DNA of 64,000 bases from Rubrobacter calidifluminis (GTDB lineage Bacteria > Actinomycetota > Rubrobacteria > Rubrobacterales > Rubrobacteraceae): the NCBI RefSeq assembly GCF_028617075.1, contig NZ_JAQKGV010000012.1, forward strand, positions 1 to 64,000. The letters run 5' to 3'. The notes under the pieces were generated by a model, which saw only the letters and a list, made by a program, of their open reading frames with translations, was not told where the DNA came from and did not search any database. Made by a program: the position numbers and the translations under genes. Shown here in pieces: positions 51,955 to 59,902 of the stretch. Every line of letters starts with the position of its first letter. Position 1 is the stretch's first letter.

Positions 51955-52416
51955 CTACGGTCGCGGCTGGGGCGGGCGGTCGAGACGGGCTTCCGGTGGA
52001 GCATCCCCAAGTACGGCGATCACCCCGGTAAGACCTCTCCCCTCGTCGTTGCCCGTCCGAGAGCCATACCAGTAGTAGCCAGGACCGTCGAGGTTGATGG
52101 TCGCCGTCCCCCGGGAGCGGTTGACGAGCCACAGAAACTGGTTGTCCCCGTTGCTCGGCAAAACCGCACAGTGGGTGTTGTTGTCGTCGTTATAGATCTC
52201 AAGCTCAAGATCCCCGCCATGCGGCATGACCAGGATCGCAGGATCCCACACGAGCTCATCAGGCGGGATCCTGAGCGTGGCGCGCATCCTGCCGTCAGAC
52301 CCCTCCTCAGCCCAGGCAAGGTTGCCGTGGGCGAGAAGCCGGCCGAGCGCCGCCTTGTTCTGCCTGTCTAACCCTAGCTCCTCCACACTTTTGGGGAGCT
52401 TCGTCGTCTCCGGCAT
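51955..52416 (-). CDS. Cupredoxin-like PQQ-associated protein
   Basis: 153 residues, first gene of the dehydrogenase/pqq operon and 12 bases before the dehydrogenase. The C-terminal half has a cupredoxin-like pattern (LELEIYNDDNNTHCAVLPSN, TATINLDGPGYYWYGSRTG, GRGLTGVIAVLGD). The type-1 copper loop, normally Cys-x-His-x-Met, reads YGSRTGNDEGRGLTG, so copper ligands are missing. It resembles the small proteins beside mycobacterial PQQ alcohol dehydrogenases (MSMEG_3727 type, from memory). Like the enzyme it lacks a signal peptide. ATG 52416 follows GGAGGA; the frame extends upstream without signals. It may be an assembly partner or electron-transfer remnant. Confidence 0.78.
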   Translation of the reverse strand: MPETTKLPKSVEELGLDRQNKAALGRLLAHGNLAWAEEGSDGRMRATLRIPPDELVWDPAILVMPHGGDLELEIYNDDNNTHCAVLPSNGDNQFLWLVNRSRGTATINLDGPGYYWYGSRTGNDEGRGLTGVIAVLGDAPPEARLDRPPQPRP

Positions 52417-52604
52417 CAGTGCGTTTCCTCCTGCAGAGCAAAGAGACGATTCCCCACAAAACCATACCCCGTACTCAGTCACATAGATCTTCCCCTGGAT
52501 CTCACCCCCTTTCCCAGCCCCGGAAGATTCGGCACCATCAGACCACCACGTCCAATGCTTCGCCTTTCCCCAAAAGATCATCCGCGCTGATAACCGCGGT
52601 GCTG

Positions 52605-52633
52605 ATGATACCCCATTGATCTTTTTGTGTCAA
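52605..52633 (-). promoter_or_regulatory. Promoter of the PQQ alcohol dehydrogenase operon
   Basis: Minus strand TTGACA (52628-52633, perfect) and TATCAT (52605-52610, 5 of 6) with a 17-base spacer: the best vegetative promoter in the window. Start expected near 52598, leaving about 180 untranslated bases before the ATG at 52416. Confidence 0.7.
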
Positions 52634-52733
52634 GAACTGCCCTGGATCACCCACTCAAGCCCTCATGTATGCAAGCTTAAGGCTTTTAAAATCAAATATT
52701 ACTAACTACATGGCAGCCAGCGACGTTCCATGC

Positions 52734-52762
52734 TTGTCTCTGGTTTCGATCGGCACTAGACT
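52734..52762 (+). promoter_or_regulatory. Candidate promoter of the formaldehyde dehydrogenase operon
   Basis: TTGTCT (52734-52739) and TAGACT (52757-52762), spacer 17, about 108 bases before the ATG at 52871. Both boxes match consensus at 4 of 6 positions. Confidence 0.42.
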
Positions 52763-52870
52763 GTAGGAGGGTAAACGGAGGTTTCTGGAGAGGTTCAGTC
52801 CGGGTGTGGCGAGGGCCCTTGGGGTGCCTGGGACATCTCCGGGATTCCGGCTCGGTGAGAGGAGGACGGC

Positions 52871-53980
52871 ATGGACGTGAAGGCCGCTGTAGCATTTGAG
52901 GCGGGCAAGCCCTTGAGCGTGGAGACGGTTCAGCTGGAGGGGCCCAAGGAGGGCGAGGTGATGGTCGAGTTGAAGGCCACGGGGGTCTGTCACACGGACG
53001 CCTACACGCTCTCCGGGGCGGACCCGGAGGGGCTCTTCCCCTCGATTCTGGGTCACGAAGGCGCGGGGGTCGTCGTCGAGGTCGGTGAGGGGGTGAAGAG
53101 CGTGAAGGAGGGGGATCACGTGATCCCGCTCTACACCCCCGAGTGCCGGGAGTGCGAGGCGTGTCTGAGCCGCAAGACAAATCTGTGCACGGCGATCCGG
53201 GAGACGCAGGGGCGGGGGGTCATGCCGGATGGGACGAGTCGTTTTTCGCTCGACGGGCGCATGATCCACCACTACATGGGCACCTCGACCTTCGCCAACT
53301 ACACCGTGCTTCCAGAGATAGCGGTGGCGAAGATCCGGGAGGATGCACCTTTCGACAAGGTCTGCTACATCGGATGCGGGGTGACGACCGGTATCGGGGC
53401 GGTGATAAACACGGCTAAGGTGGAGCCGGGGGCGAACGTTGTCGTCTTCGGGCTCGGTGGGATCGGGCTCAACGTCATCCAGGGCTGCCGGATGGTCGGT
53501 GCGGACATGATCGTGGGGGTGGACATAAACCCGGCCAAAAGGGAGCTGGCCGAGAGGTTCGGGATGACCCACTTCGTAAACCCGAACGAGGTCGAGGGGG
53601 ATCTCGTCCCCTACCTGATCGATCTCACAGGAGGAGGGGCGGACTACACCTTCGAGTGCATCGGCAACGTGAACGTGATGCGCCAGGCACTCGAGTGCTG
53701 CCACCGGGGCTGGGGAGAGGCGATCATCATAGGAGTCGCCGGCGCCGGAGAGGAGATCTCGACCCGTCCCTTCCAGCTCGTCACGGGAAGGGTCTGGCGG
53801 GGGACCGCCTTCGGCGGAGCGCGGGGCCGCACCGACGTACCGAAGATCGTCGACTGGTACATGGAGGGCAAGATCAACATAGACGACCTCATAACCCACA
53901 CGATGCCCCTGGAGGAGATAAACACCGCCTTCGACCTGATGCACGAGGGCAGGTCCATCCGCAGCGTGGTGATCTACTGA
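52871..53980 (+). CDS. frmA: S-(hydroxymethyl)glutathione dehydrogenase (class III alcohol dehydrogenase)
   Basis: Oxidises S-hydroxymethylglutathione (formaldehyde plus glutathione) to S-formylglutathione with NAD. Catalytic zinc ligands C40 and H62-E63 and the structural zinc cysteines C92, C95, C98, C106 are present, as are the class III signatures [17 protein letters not shown] and [17 protein letters not shown] and the NAD-binding [11 protein letters not shown]. 369 residues. The sequence follows the glutathione type rather than the mycothiol type expected in most actinobacteria. ATG 52871 after AGGAGG; it is followed after 2 bases by S-formylglutathione hydrolase. Confidence 0.93.
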   Translation: MDVKAAVAFEAGKPLSVETVQLEGPKEGEVMVELKATGVCHTDAYTLSGADPEGLFPSILGHEGAGVVVEVGEGVKSVKEGDHVIPLYTPECRECEACLSRKTNLCTAIRETQGRGVMPDGTSRFSLDGRMIHHYMGTSTFANYTVLPEIAVAKIREDAPFDKVCYIGCGVTTGIGAVINTAKVEPGANVVVFGLGGIGLNVIQGCRMVGADMIVGVDINPAKRELAERFGMTHFVNPNEVEGDLVPYLIDLTGGGADYTFECIGNVNVMRQALECCHRGWGEAIIIGVAGAGEEISTRPFQLVTGRVWRGTAFGGARGRTDVPKIVDWYMEGKINIDDLITHTMPLEEINTAFDLMHEGRSIRSVVIY

Positions 53981-53982
53981 CG

Positions 53983-54837
53983 ATGCCCTCCCTGGAGACG
54001 ATCGAGGAGCACCGCTGCTTCGATGGTGCCGTTGGCTTCTACCGCCACCCCTCGGAGGCCTGCTCGTGCGAGATGTCCTTCTCGGTCTTCCTGCCGCCGC
54101 AGGCCGAAGATGGTCCGGTGCCGGTCCTCTACTACCTGGCCGGGCTCACCTGCACCGAGGAGACCTTCCAGACGAAGGGCGGCGCGCAACGCTACGCCGC
54201 GGAGTACGGCCTCATGCTCGTCGCCCCGGACACGAGCCCCCGCGGCGAGACCATACCGGATGAGGAGGACTGGGATTTCGGCACGGGAGCCGGCTTCTAC
54301 GTGGACGCAACCGAGGAGCCCTGGGCCACCAACTACAACATGTACACCTACGTCACCCAGGAGCTGAGGGGCCTGATCCGGGACAACTTCCCCGCCCGCA
54401 CCGATGCACAGGGTATCTTCGGGCACTCGATGGGCGGCCACGGCGCGCTCACCCTGGCGCTCAAGAACCCCTCCCTCTACCAATCGGTCTCGGCCTTCGC
54501 CCCGATCTGCCACCCCGTGGAGGTACCCTGGGGCAGGAAGGCCTTCGGGCGCTACCTCGGCGAAGACGAGGAACGCTGGAGGGAGCACGACGCGACGGAG
54601 CTGGTGCAGGCGGGACGCACCTTCGATGGGACCATCCTGATAGATCAGGGCCTGGAGGATCAGTTCCTCGCAGAGCAGCTCTCCCCGCAGGCGTTCGAGG
54701 CAGCCTGCCGGGAGTCTGGTCAACCCCTGAAGCTGCGGCGCCACCCCGGCTACGACCACAGCTACTACTTCATCGCCACCTTCATGGAGGACCACATAAG
54801 ACACCACGCCCGGGCACTCTCGGACGCCGGGGGATAG
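53983..54837 (+). CDS. fghA: S-formylglutathione hydrolase
   Basis: An esterase-D family enzyme that releases formate and glutathione. The nucleophile Ser149 lies in FGHSMGGHGA, the acid in ILIDQGLEDQFL and the His in RHPGYDHSYYF. N-terminal CSCEMSFSVFLPPQ and LYYLAGLTCTEETFQTKGGAQ are family hallmarks. The ATG at 53983 gives 284 residues, 2 bases after the dehydrogenase stop; the upstream frame is a shadow. It ends 7 bases from convergent gfa. Confidence 0.96.
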   Translation: MPSLETIEEHRCFDGAVGFYRHPSEACSCEMSFSVFLPPQAEDGPVPVLYYLAGLTCTEETFQTKGGAQRYAAEYGLMLVAPDTSPRGETIPDEEDWDFGTGAGFYVDATEEPWATNYNMYTYVTQELRGLIRDNFPARTDAQGIFGHSMGGHGALTLALKNPSLYQSVSAFAPICHPVEVPWGRKAFGRYLGEDEERWREHDATELVQAGRTFDGTILIDQGLEDQFLAEQLSPQAFEAACRESGQPLKLRRHPGYDHSYYFIATFMEDHIRHHARALSDAGG

Positions 54838-54844
54838 GTCCGGC

Positions 54845-55426
54845 CTACTCCTCCTGCAACACCCCCGCTCGCCTGGCCGCGTGCGCCGCGATGATGTCCA
54901 TCAGCTCCGGCGAGTAGCAGTCGTAGGGCTCGAGCCCCAGCTCCCTGAGACGCGAACGGAGCTCGCTCATGCGCGAAGGCGGGAAGCCCGACTCGATGAC
55001 CGAAGACACGAACGCGGCAAAAGTCGGCGGGTTCCACCCGGGGTCGCGCGAGAGCTCGGGATGTATGAACGCGAAGTCATGGAACACGTGCTCGGGGTCT
55101 TCGATCACGCCGTACATGTGCACGCCGCAGTCCCGGCAGGCGTAGCGGTGGAGCAGCTTGTTCGGATCCACGACCGCAAGCTTCTGCTCGTTGCTCGCCA
55201 CCCTGACACGCTCACGTGGTGCAGCCGCGAGTATCGAGAACAACGCCCCCTCGGGCTTCCAGCACTGGGTGCAACCGCACAGGTGGTTGTACAGAAACTC
55301 GCTCTGCACGGAGACCTCGACCGGGTCGGCGGTGCACCTGCACATCAGCGTGCTGCCGGAAAAACCCTCCCGGCCACGCTCGACGCCACCATCCACCAGC
55401 GGATGTATCGAGAAGGAATCAGTCAT
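54845..55426 (-). CDS. gfa: S-(hydroxymethyl)glutathione synthase (Gfa)
   Basis: A zinc enzyme that promotes condensation of formaldehyde with glutathione. Of its 193 residues, the Cys set CRCTADPVEV, NHLCGCTQCWKPEGA and YACRDCGVHMYG supplies two zinc sites, and FAAFVSSVIESGFPP and LGLEPYDCYSPELMDIIAAH are conserved in Gfa. ATG 55426 follows AGGAGGAG; the 14 codons upstream lack signals. It is transcribed toward fghA from its own promoter. It supports use of glutathione by this organism. Confidence 0.94.
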   Translation of the reverse strand: MTDSFSIHPLVDGGVERGREGFSGSTLMCRCTADPVEVSVQSEFLYNHLCGCTQCWKPEGALFSILAAAPRERVRVASNEQKLAVVDPNKLLHRYACRDCGVHMYGVIEDPEHVFHDFAFIHPELSRDPGWNPPTFAAFVSSVIESGFPPSRMSELRSRLRELGLEPYDCYSPELMDIIAAHAARRAGVLQEE

Positions 55427-55492
55427 CCCCCACACTCCTCCTGACAAAAGAGGTGATACCGGAGGCAACCCGGTCTTTTCCAGCTAGACATA

Positions 55493-55522
55493 AATATATC
55501 ATACGACTCGTACATTGTGCAA
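55493..55522 (-). promoter_or_regulatory. gfa promoter
   Basis: Minus strand TTGCAC (55517-55522) and TATATT (55493-55498), spacer 18, in an AT-rich island; leader about 60 bases to the gfa ATG. Confidence 0.5.
55502..55512. promoter_or_regulatory. Palindrome inside the gfa promoter spacer (operator candidate)
   Basis: TACGA-C-TCGTA is a perfect 5+1+5 inverted repeat located between the -35 and -10 boxes of gfa, a position where a bound repressor would block RNA polymerase. No regulator gene is adjacent. Confidence 0.4.
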
Positions 55523-55617
55523 ACGATTACTATATCCGGTAGTGAAGGGTCTGCAGGTTCGGGTAGACTGCATCGTTCGGCTGCCGTCGCTGAAGTCTTC
55601 GAGAGCGAGGTTTATCA

Positions 55618-56628
55618 GTGTCAGAGGCTGGATTTCCGATCGTGTTCGACGGTCACAACGACGTGCTCGAGCGGCTCGACGGCCCGGCCGGCTTCTTCGA
55701 GCGCCGGGAAGAGGGACACCTGGACCTGCCGAGGGCGCGGGAGGGCGGCTTCGGGGGCGGGATGTTCGCGGTGTGGGTCCCGCCGCCGGAAGGGAAGGCT
55801 GCGCACGAGACGCTAGATCCTTCCTACGCGCTGCGGCACTCCCTCTCGGCCGCGGCCACCCTGTTCAGGATCGAGAAGCTCTCCGAGGGGCAGGTCAGGA
55901 TCGTCCGCAGCGCCGCAGAGATACGAAGCTGCATAAACGAGGGCATCCTTGCCGCCGTGCTCCACATGGAGGGTGCCGACGCCATAGACACGGACCTCGA
56001 CGCGCTTCACGTGCTCCACCGCGCCGGGCTGCGCTCGCTGGGGATAGTCTGGAGCCGCCCCAACGCCTTCGCCGAGGGGGTGCGCGTGCGGTTCGGGAGC
56101 ACGCCGGACACCGGGGCGGGCCTCACCGAGGCCGGGCGGCGCCTGGTCCGCACCTGCAACGAGCTCGGCATCGTGATCGACGTCTCGCACCTGAACGAGC
56201 GCGGGTTCTGGGACGTGGCCGAACTGAGCGAGGCGCCGCTCGTCGCGACCCATTCCAACGCCCACGCCATCTGCCCCTCCCCGCGCAACCTCACCGACGC
56301 GCAGCTTGAGGCCATAGCCGCCTCGGACGGGATGGTCGGGCTGAACTTCGGGGTCCACTTCCTGCGCGAGGACGGCTCCGAGGATACCGATACCCCCATC
56401 GAGGTCATGGTCCGGCACATCGACCACCTAGTTGAGCACCTCGGCATGGAGAGGGTCGGCTTCGGCTCGGACTTCGATGGGATCCGCATCCCCGACGCCA
56501 TCGGTGACGTGAGGGGCCTGCCCCGCCTAATGCAGGCGCTCCGGGAGCACGGCTACGGCGAGGAAGACCTCAAGAAAATCGCGCACGAGAACTGGCTGCG
56601 CGTCCTGCGCAAGACGTGGGGCCGCTGA
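55618..56628 (+). CDS. Membrane dipeptidase (renal dipeptidase) family M19
   Basis: A two-zinc amidohydrolase-fold dipeptidase of 336 residues. Metal ligands lie in FDGHNDVLERL (HxD), VLHMEGADAID (Glu), VATHSNAHAI and FGSDFDGI. There is no signal peptide, so it is probably cytoplasmic. Family members cleave dipeptides including Cys-Gly, which would suit glutathione turnover next to the glutathione-dependent formaldehyde genes, but this is inference. GTG start at 55618. It ends 6 bases from convergent recN. Confidence 0.9.
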   Translation: MSEAGFPIVFDGHNDVLERLDGPAGFFERREEGHLDLPRAREGGFGGGMFAVWVPPPEGKAAHETLDPSYALRHSLSAAATLFRIEKLSEGQVRIVRSAAEIRSCINEGILAAVLHMEGADAIDTDLDALHVLHRAGLRSLGIVWSRPNAFAEGVRVRFGSTPDTGAGLTEAGRRLVRTCNELGIVIDVSHLNERGFWDVAELSEAPLVATHSNAHAICPSPRNLTDAQLEAIAASDGMVGLNFGVHFLREDGSEDTDTPIEVMVRHIDHLVEHLGMERVGFGSDFDGIRIPDAIGDVRGLPRLMQALREHGYGEEDLKKIAHENWLRVLRKTWGR

Positions 56629-56634
56629 GAGACC

Positions 56635-58299
56635 CTATTCCTCCTCGAGGAGCCGCGCGGCGTGGGCGAGGGAGGCGCCGTCGACCCTCCCGGAGAGCAT
56701 CCGGGCGATCTCCCGCCTTCGCTCTTCCCCCTCGACCCGCACCGCCCGCGTGACCGTCCTCCCGTCCAGCTCCCCCTTGGAGACCACCACGTGGGATCCC
56801 GCCACCGAGGCTATCTGCGGCAGGTGCGTGATCGTGAGCACCTGGCAGCGCCGCCCGAGCTCCTCGAGCCTGCGGCCCACCGCGGTCGCCGTCTCGCCTC
56901 CGATCCCGGCGTCCACCTCGTCGAAGACGTAGCTCAGCGCGGGATCCTCCCGGCGCTGGGCGAGGCGGATGGCGAGCATGATCCTGGAGAGCTCGCCGCC
57001 GGAGGCGTAGCGCCTCACCGCGAGCTCCGGCTCCCCGGGGTTCGGCTGGACGACGAACTCCACCCGCTCCCGGCCCGAAGGACCGGCCTCCGCGGGCTCG
57101 AGCACCGCCCGGAAGACGCTCTGCCCCAGGTTCAGCCCCTCGAGGTTCTCCTGCACCCTCTGCGAGAGGATTCGAGCGGCCTCCCTCCTGCCCTCCGAGA
57201 GCCTCCCCGCGAGCTCATCAAGCCGGGCCGCCCCCTCCTCTATCTCCCGCTCGAGGCCGGCCGTCTCCGCCTCGAAGTTCTCGAGCCCCGAGAGGCGCTC
57301 CCTGGCCTCTTCGAGGTAACCCGGGACGTCCTCCCCGTACTTCCGCTCCAGCGAGCGCAGCTCCTCGAGGCGCGCCTCCACCTCCTCCAGCCTCGCCGGG
57401 TCGGCCTCCAGGTCGTTCGCGTAGGACCTCAGCTCGTAGAGCACGTCGTCCAGCTCCGCCGAGAGCCCGGAGAGCCTCCCGGCCAGCCCCGAGAGTTCCT
57501 CGTCGTGCCGGGAGGCCGACTCCAGCTCACGGGCGGCCGAGGCCAGGGCCTCGCTCGCCCCTCCCTCCTCCGAAGAGAGCGCCGCGGCCGCCGCCGAGAC
57601 GGAGCCCGCGAGCTCGGCCACGTTGCGCAGCCGGCGCTGCTCGCGCCTGAGCTCCTCCACCTCCCGCGCGCTGTAGCCCGATTCTTCGATCTCCGAGATC
57701 TGGTAGCGCAGGAAGTCCAGCTCCCTCAGGCGCGCCTCCTCGGACCCTTTGAGATCTTCGAGCTGGCGACGCTTTCTCTCCACCTCGGTCCAGAGCGCCG
57801 CGTGCCCCTCCCTCGCCCGGCGCGCCCCCTTGTCCAGGAAGTCGTCGAGGATCGCGAGCTGCTCCGAGGGATCGGAGAGCCTCGCCTGCTCCCGCTGGCC
57901 GTGGTAGGAGACCAGCCGTCCGCCCAGCGCGGCCAGCGCCCGCACCGGCACCGAGACCCCGCACACGTAGCAGCGGGATCGCCCGTCCGGCGTGATCGTC
58001 CGCCGCAGCACGATCCCGTCCTCCGGCTCGATCTCCTCCGCCAGATCCCCGAGCGTCTCCCGGAGGATCCCCTCCGCCAGATCCCCGGGAAGCCCGAATT
58101 CTCCCTCGATCGTGGCCCTCTGCGCCCCGGCGCGCACCGTCTCGGCCCGGGCCCGTGCGCCGAGAAGCAGCTGCAGCGCCGTCGCCAGGAGCGTCTTCCC
58201 GGTGCCCGTCTCCCCCGTGATCACGTTCAGCCCGGGCTCGAACTCCAGGCTCACCCTCTCTATCAGGGCGACGTTCTCTACGGAGAGCCGCGAAAGCAC
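56635..58299 (-). CDS. recN: DNA repair protein RecN
   Basis: An SMC-like ATPase for double-strand-break repair. Walker A GETGTGKTLLATAL (about residues 30-43), two coiled-coil arms (about 150-350), ABC signature YASGGELSRIMLAIRL and Walker B YVFDEVDAGIGGETA. A GTG at 58299 that shares one base with the nadK stop gives 554 residues, the normal length; the longer open frame upstream is a nadK shadow. Last gene of the aro-to-recN operon. Confidence 0.95.
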   Translation of the reverse strand: MLSRLSVENVALIERVSLEFEPGLNVITGETGTGKTLLATALQLLLGARARAETVRAGAQRATIEGEFGLPGDLAEGILRETLGDLAEEIEPEDGIVLRRTITPDGRSRCYVCGVSVPVRALAALGGRLVSYHGQREQARLSDPSEQLAILDDFLDKGARRAREGHAALWTEVERKRRQLEDLKGSEEARLRELDFLRYQISEIEESGYSAREVEELRREQRRLRNVAELAGSVSAAAAALSSEEGGASEALASAARELESASRHDEELSGLAGRLSGLSAELDDVLYELRSYANDLEADPARLEEVEARLEELRSLERKYGEDVPGYLEEARERLSGLENFEAETAGLEREIEEGAARLDELAGRLSEGRREAARILSQRVQENLEGLNLGQSVFRAVLEPAEAGPSGRERVEFVVQPNPGEPELAVRRYASGGELSRIMLAIRLAQRREDPALSYVFDEVDAGIGGETATAVGRRLEELGRRCQVLTITHLPQIASVAGSHVVVSKGELDGRTVTRAVRVEGEERRREIARMLSGRVDGASLAHAARLLEEE

Positions 58300-59102
58300 T
58301 ACAAGAAGGTCCTCCTCACCGCCCGCCACCACGTCCACCCGCCGGTGCGGGCTATCCTGACGCTCTCCCTCGAGAGCCTCACCCTCACGCTCTCCCCCGG
58401 CGAGATCTCGCGCGGCTCGGCCCCGTCGAGCGAGAGCAGGGCCTTCCGTTCGACCAGCCTGAGCTCGACGGTCTGCTTCTCGCCCAGGACCAGCGGCCGG
58501 CTCACCAGCGCGTGCGGGGCTATCGGGACCAGCACGTAACACTGGGCGTCGTTCGAGACGATCGGCCCCCCCGCCGAGAGCGCGTACGCCGTGGACCCGA
58601 GCGGGGTGGCCGCGATGAACCCGTCGCAGCGGAAGGCGAAGAGCTCCTCCCCCCCCACCGAGACGTCGACCGAGATGATCTGGTGCGTCCTCTGCTTGAC
58701 GAGCACGGCGTCGTTGGCGGCGAGGCTCGTCGCCGCCTCATCCCCGACCCGCACCTCGAGCATCCGGTAGTCCTGGATGTGCAGCCCGCCTCCCGTGACC
58801 TGCTCGACGCCGGATTCGATCTCCTCGGGGAGCATCCCGCTCATGAAACCCACCTTGCCCAGGTTCACCCCGAGCAGCACCCTCCCCGGGAAGATCCGCG
58901 AGGCCCTGAGCATCGTCCCGTCCCCCCCGAGGACGAAGACGAGGTCGGGGTCGGCGTCCACCGGATACCCGGGTCCCCCGTCCGCCTCGACGACCTTCTC
59001 GATCTCGACTTTCTCCTTCTCCAGGGCGGCCACCAGCCGCTCGAAGTAGCCGCCGCTGACCTCCGGGTTGCGCACGATCCCGACCCTTCTCACCTCATTC
59101 AC
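58299..59102 (-). CDS. nadK: NAD kinase
   Basis: Phosphorylates NAD to NADP. GGDGT motif in VFVLGGDGTMLRASR (about residue 60), LGVNLGKVGFMS, the AND-AVL version of the NE motif, and GSTAYALSAGGPIV are present. 267 residues. GTG start at 59102, overlapping tlyA by 8 bases. It lies in the usual tlyA-nadK-recN order. Confidence 0.96.
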   Translation of the reverse strand: MNEVRRVGIVRNPEVSGGYFERLVAALEKEKVEIEKVVEADGGPGYPVDADPDLVFVLGGDGTMLRASRIFPGRVLLGVNLGKVGFMSGMLPEEIESGVEQVTGGGLHIQDYRMLEVRVGDEAATSLAANDAVLVKQRTHQIISVDVSVGGEELFAFRCDGFIAATPLGSTAYALSAGGPIVSNDAQCYVLVPIAPHALVSRPLVLGEKQTVELRLVERKALLSLDGAEPREISPGESVRVRLSRESVRIARTGGWTWWRAVRRTFL

Positions 59103-59877
59103 CGGCGACCACCTCCCGGATGCGCCCTTCTCCCAGCGCGCTCCCCGCCCCCCTCACGAGGTACATCGGGTACTCGCCGTTTCCGGCGCGTCTCCCGGCG
59201 ACCGGCGCCCGCATCAGATCCCGCGCCCCGAATCCCAAAGACCCCATCGCCTCCGCCACCCTGAGCACGACCCGCAGGCGGATTTCGGGGTCCCTCACGA
59301 GCCCCCCGCGCCCGACCCCCTCCGGACCGGCCTCGAACTGGGGCTTGACCAGGACGACGGCCTCCTCGATCGAAGGCGTGCTCGAGAGGAGCCCGGCGAG
59401 CGCCACCCCGAGCGGGATGAAGGAGAGGTCCGCAACGAGAAACCGCGGAGGGAAGGGGAGATCACCGCCGGAGAGGTGGCGCACGTTCGTCCCCTCCATG
59501 TAGCATACCCTCCCGTCCCGCGCGAGCGAAGGGTGCAGCTGCCCGTGCCCGACGTCCACCGCGATCACCCGCCGGGCCCCCCGCCGCAGCAGGACCTCCG
59601 TGAAACCACCCCGCGAGCACCCGGCGTCCAGGCAATCCAGCCCCTCGACGGTGAGGCCGAACCGCTCGAGCGCCGCCTCGAGCTTCGCCGCCGCGCGCGA
59701 GACGTAGCGGCCGGCGCCCTCCTCGACGGAGATCTCCTCGTCCTCGCGCACCCGCCGGCCGGGCTTCCCAAACACCTCCCCACGCACCCGGACGGCTCCC
59801 GAGAGCACCATCTCCCGCGCCCGGCTCCCGCCCGGGGCGAGCCCGCGCTCGACCAGCAGGCGGTCGAGGCGCACCAT
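59095..59877 (-). CDS. tlyA: TlyA family rRNA 2'-O-methyltransferase / hemolysin-like protein
   Basis: An N-terminal S4 RNA-binding domain (RLDRLLVERGLAPGGSRAREMVLSG) is joined to an FtsJ-type methyltransferase with LDAGCSRGGFTEVLL for SAM binding and the catalytic residues in VSRAAAKLEAAL, VADLSFIPL and VLVKPQFEAG. TlyA methylates 16S and 23S rRNA in mycobacteria and sets capreomycin sensitivity. ATG 59877 gives 260 residues; the upstream frame is a shadow of the polyprenyl synthase. Confidence 0.93.
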   Translation of the reverse strand: MVRLDRLLVERGLAPGGSRAREMVLSGAVRVRGEVFGKPGRRVREDEEISVEEGAGRYVSRAAAKLEAALERFGLTVEGLDCLDAGCSRGGFTEVLLRRGARRVIAVDVGHGQLHPSLARDGRVCYMEGTNVRHLSGGDLPFPPRFLVADLSFIPLGVALAGLLSSTPSIEEAVVLVKPQFEAGPEGVGRGGLVRDPEIRLRVVLRVAEAMGSLGFGARDLMRAPVAGRRAGNGEYPMYLVRGAGSALGEGRIREVVAGE

Positions 59878-59902
59878 CCTCACCCTCGCATCACCTCTCG
59901 GC

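Larger units (their letters stand above)
52417..52870. other. 454-base divergent control region
   Basis: No gene is seen. It separates the leftward dehydrogenase/pqq operon from the rightward formaldehyde genes. The middle (about 52600-52710) is strongly AT-rich for this genome and carries the leftward promoter; a rightward promoter candidate lies at 52734-52762. GCTGATAA and GCTGATGA recur at 52586-52593 and 52601-52608 next to the leftward start site. The leftward leader is about 180 bases. Confidence 0.7.

Noticed and set aside
52417-52581. 55-codon N-terminal extension of the PQQ-associated protein
   Set aside because: The ATG at 52416 has its own GGAGGA and gives the expected start; the upstream part is low-complexity leader sequence.
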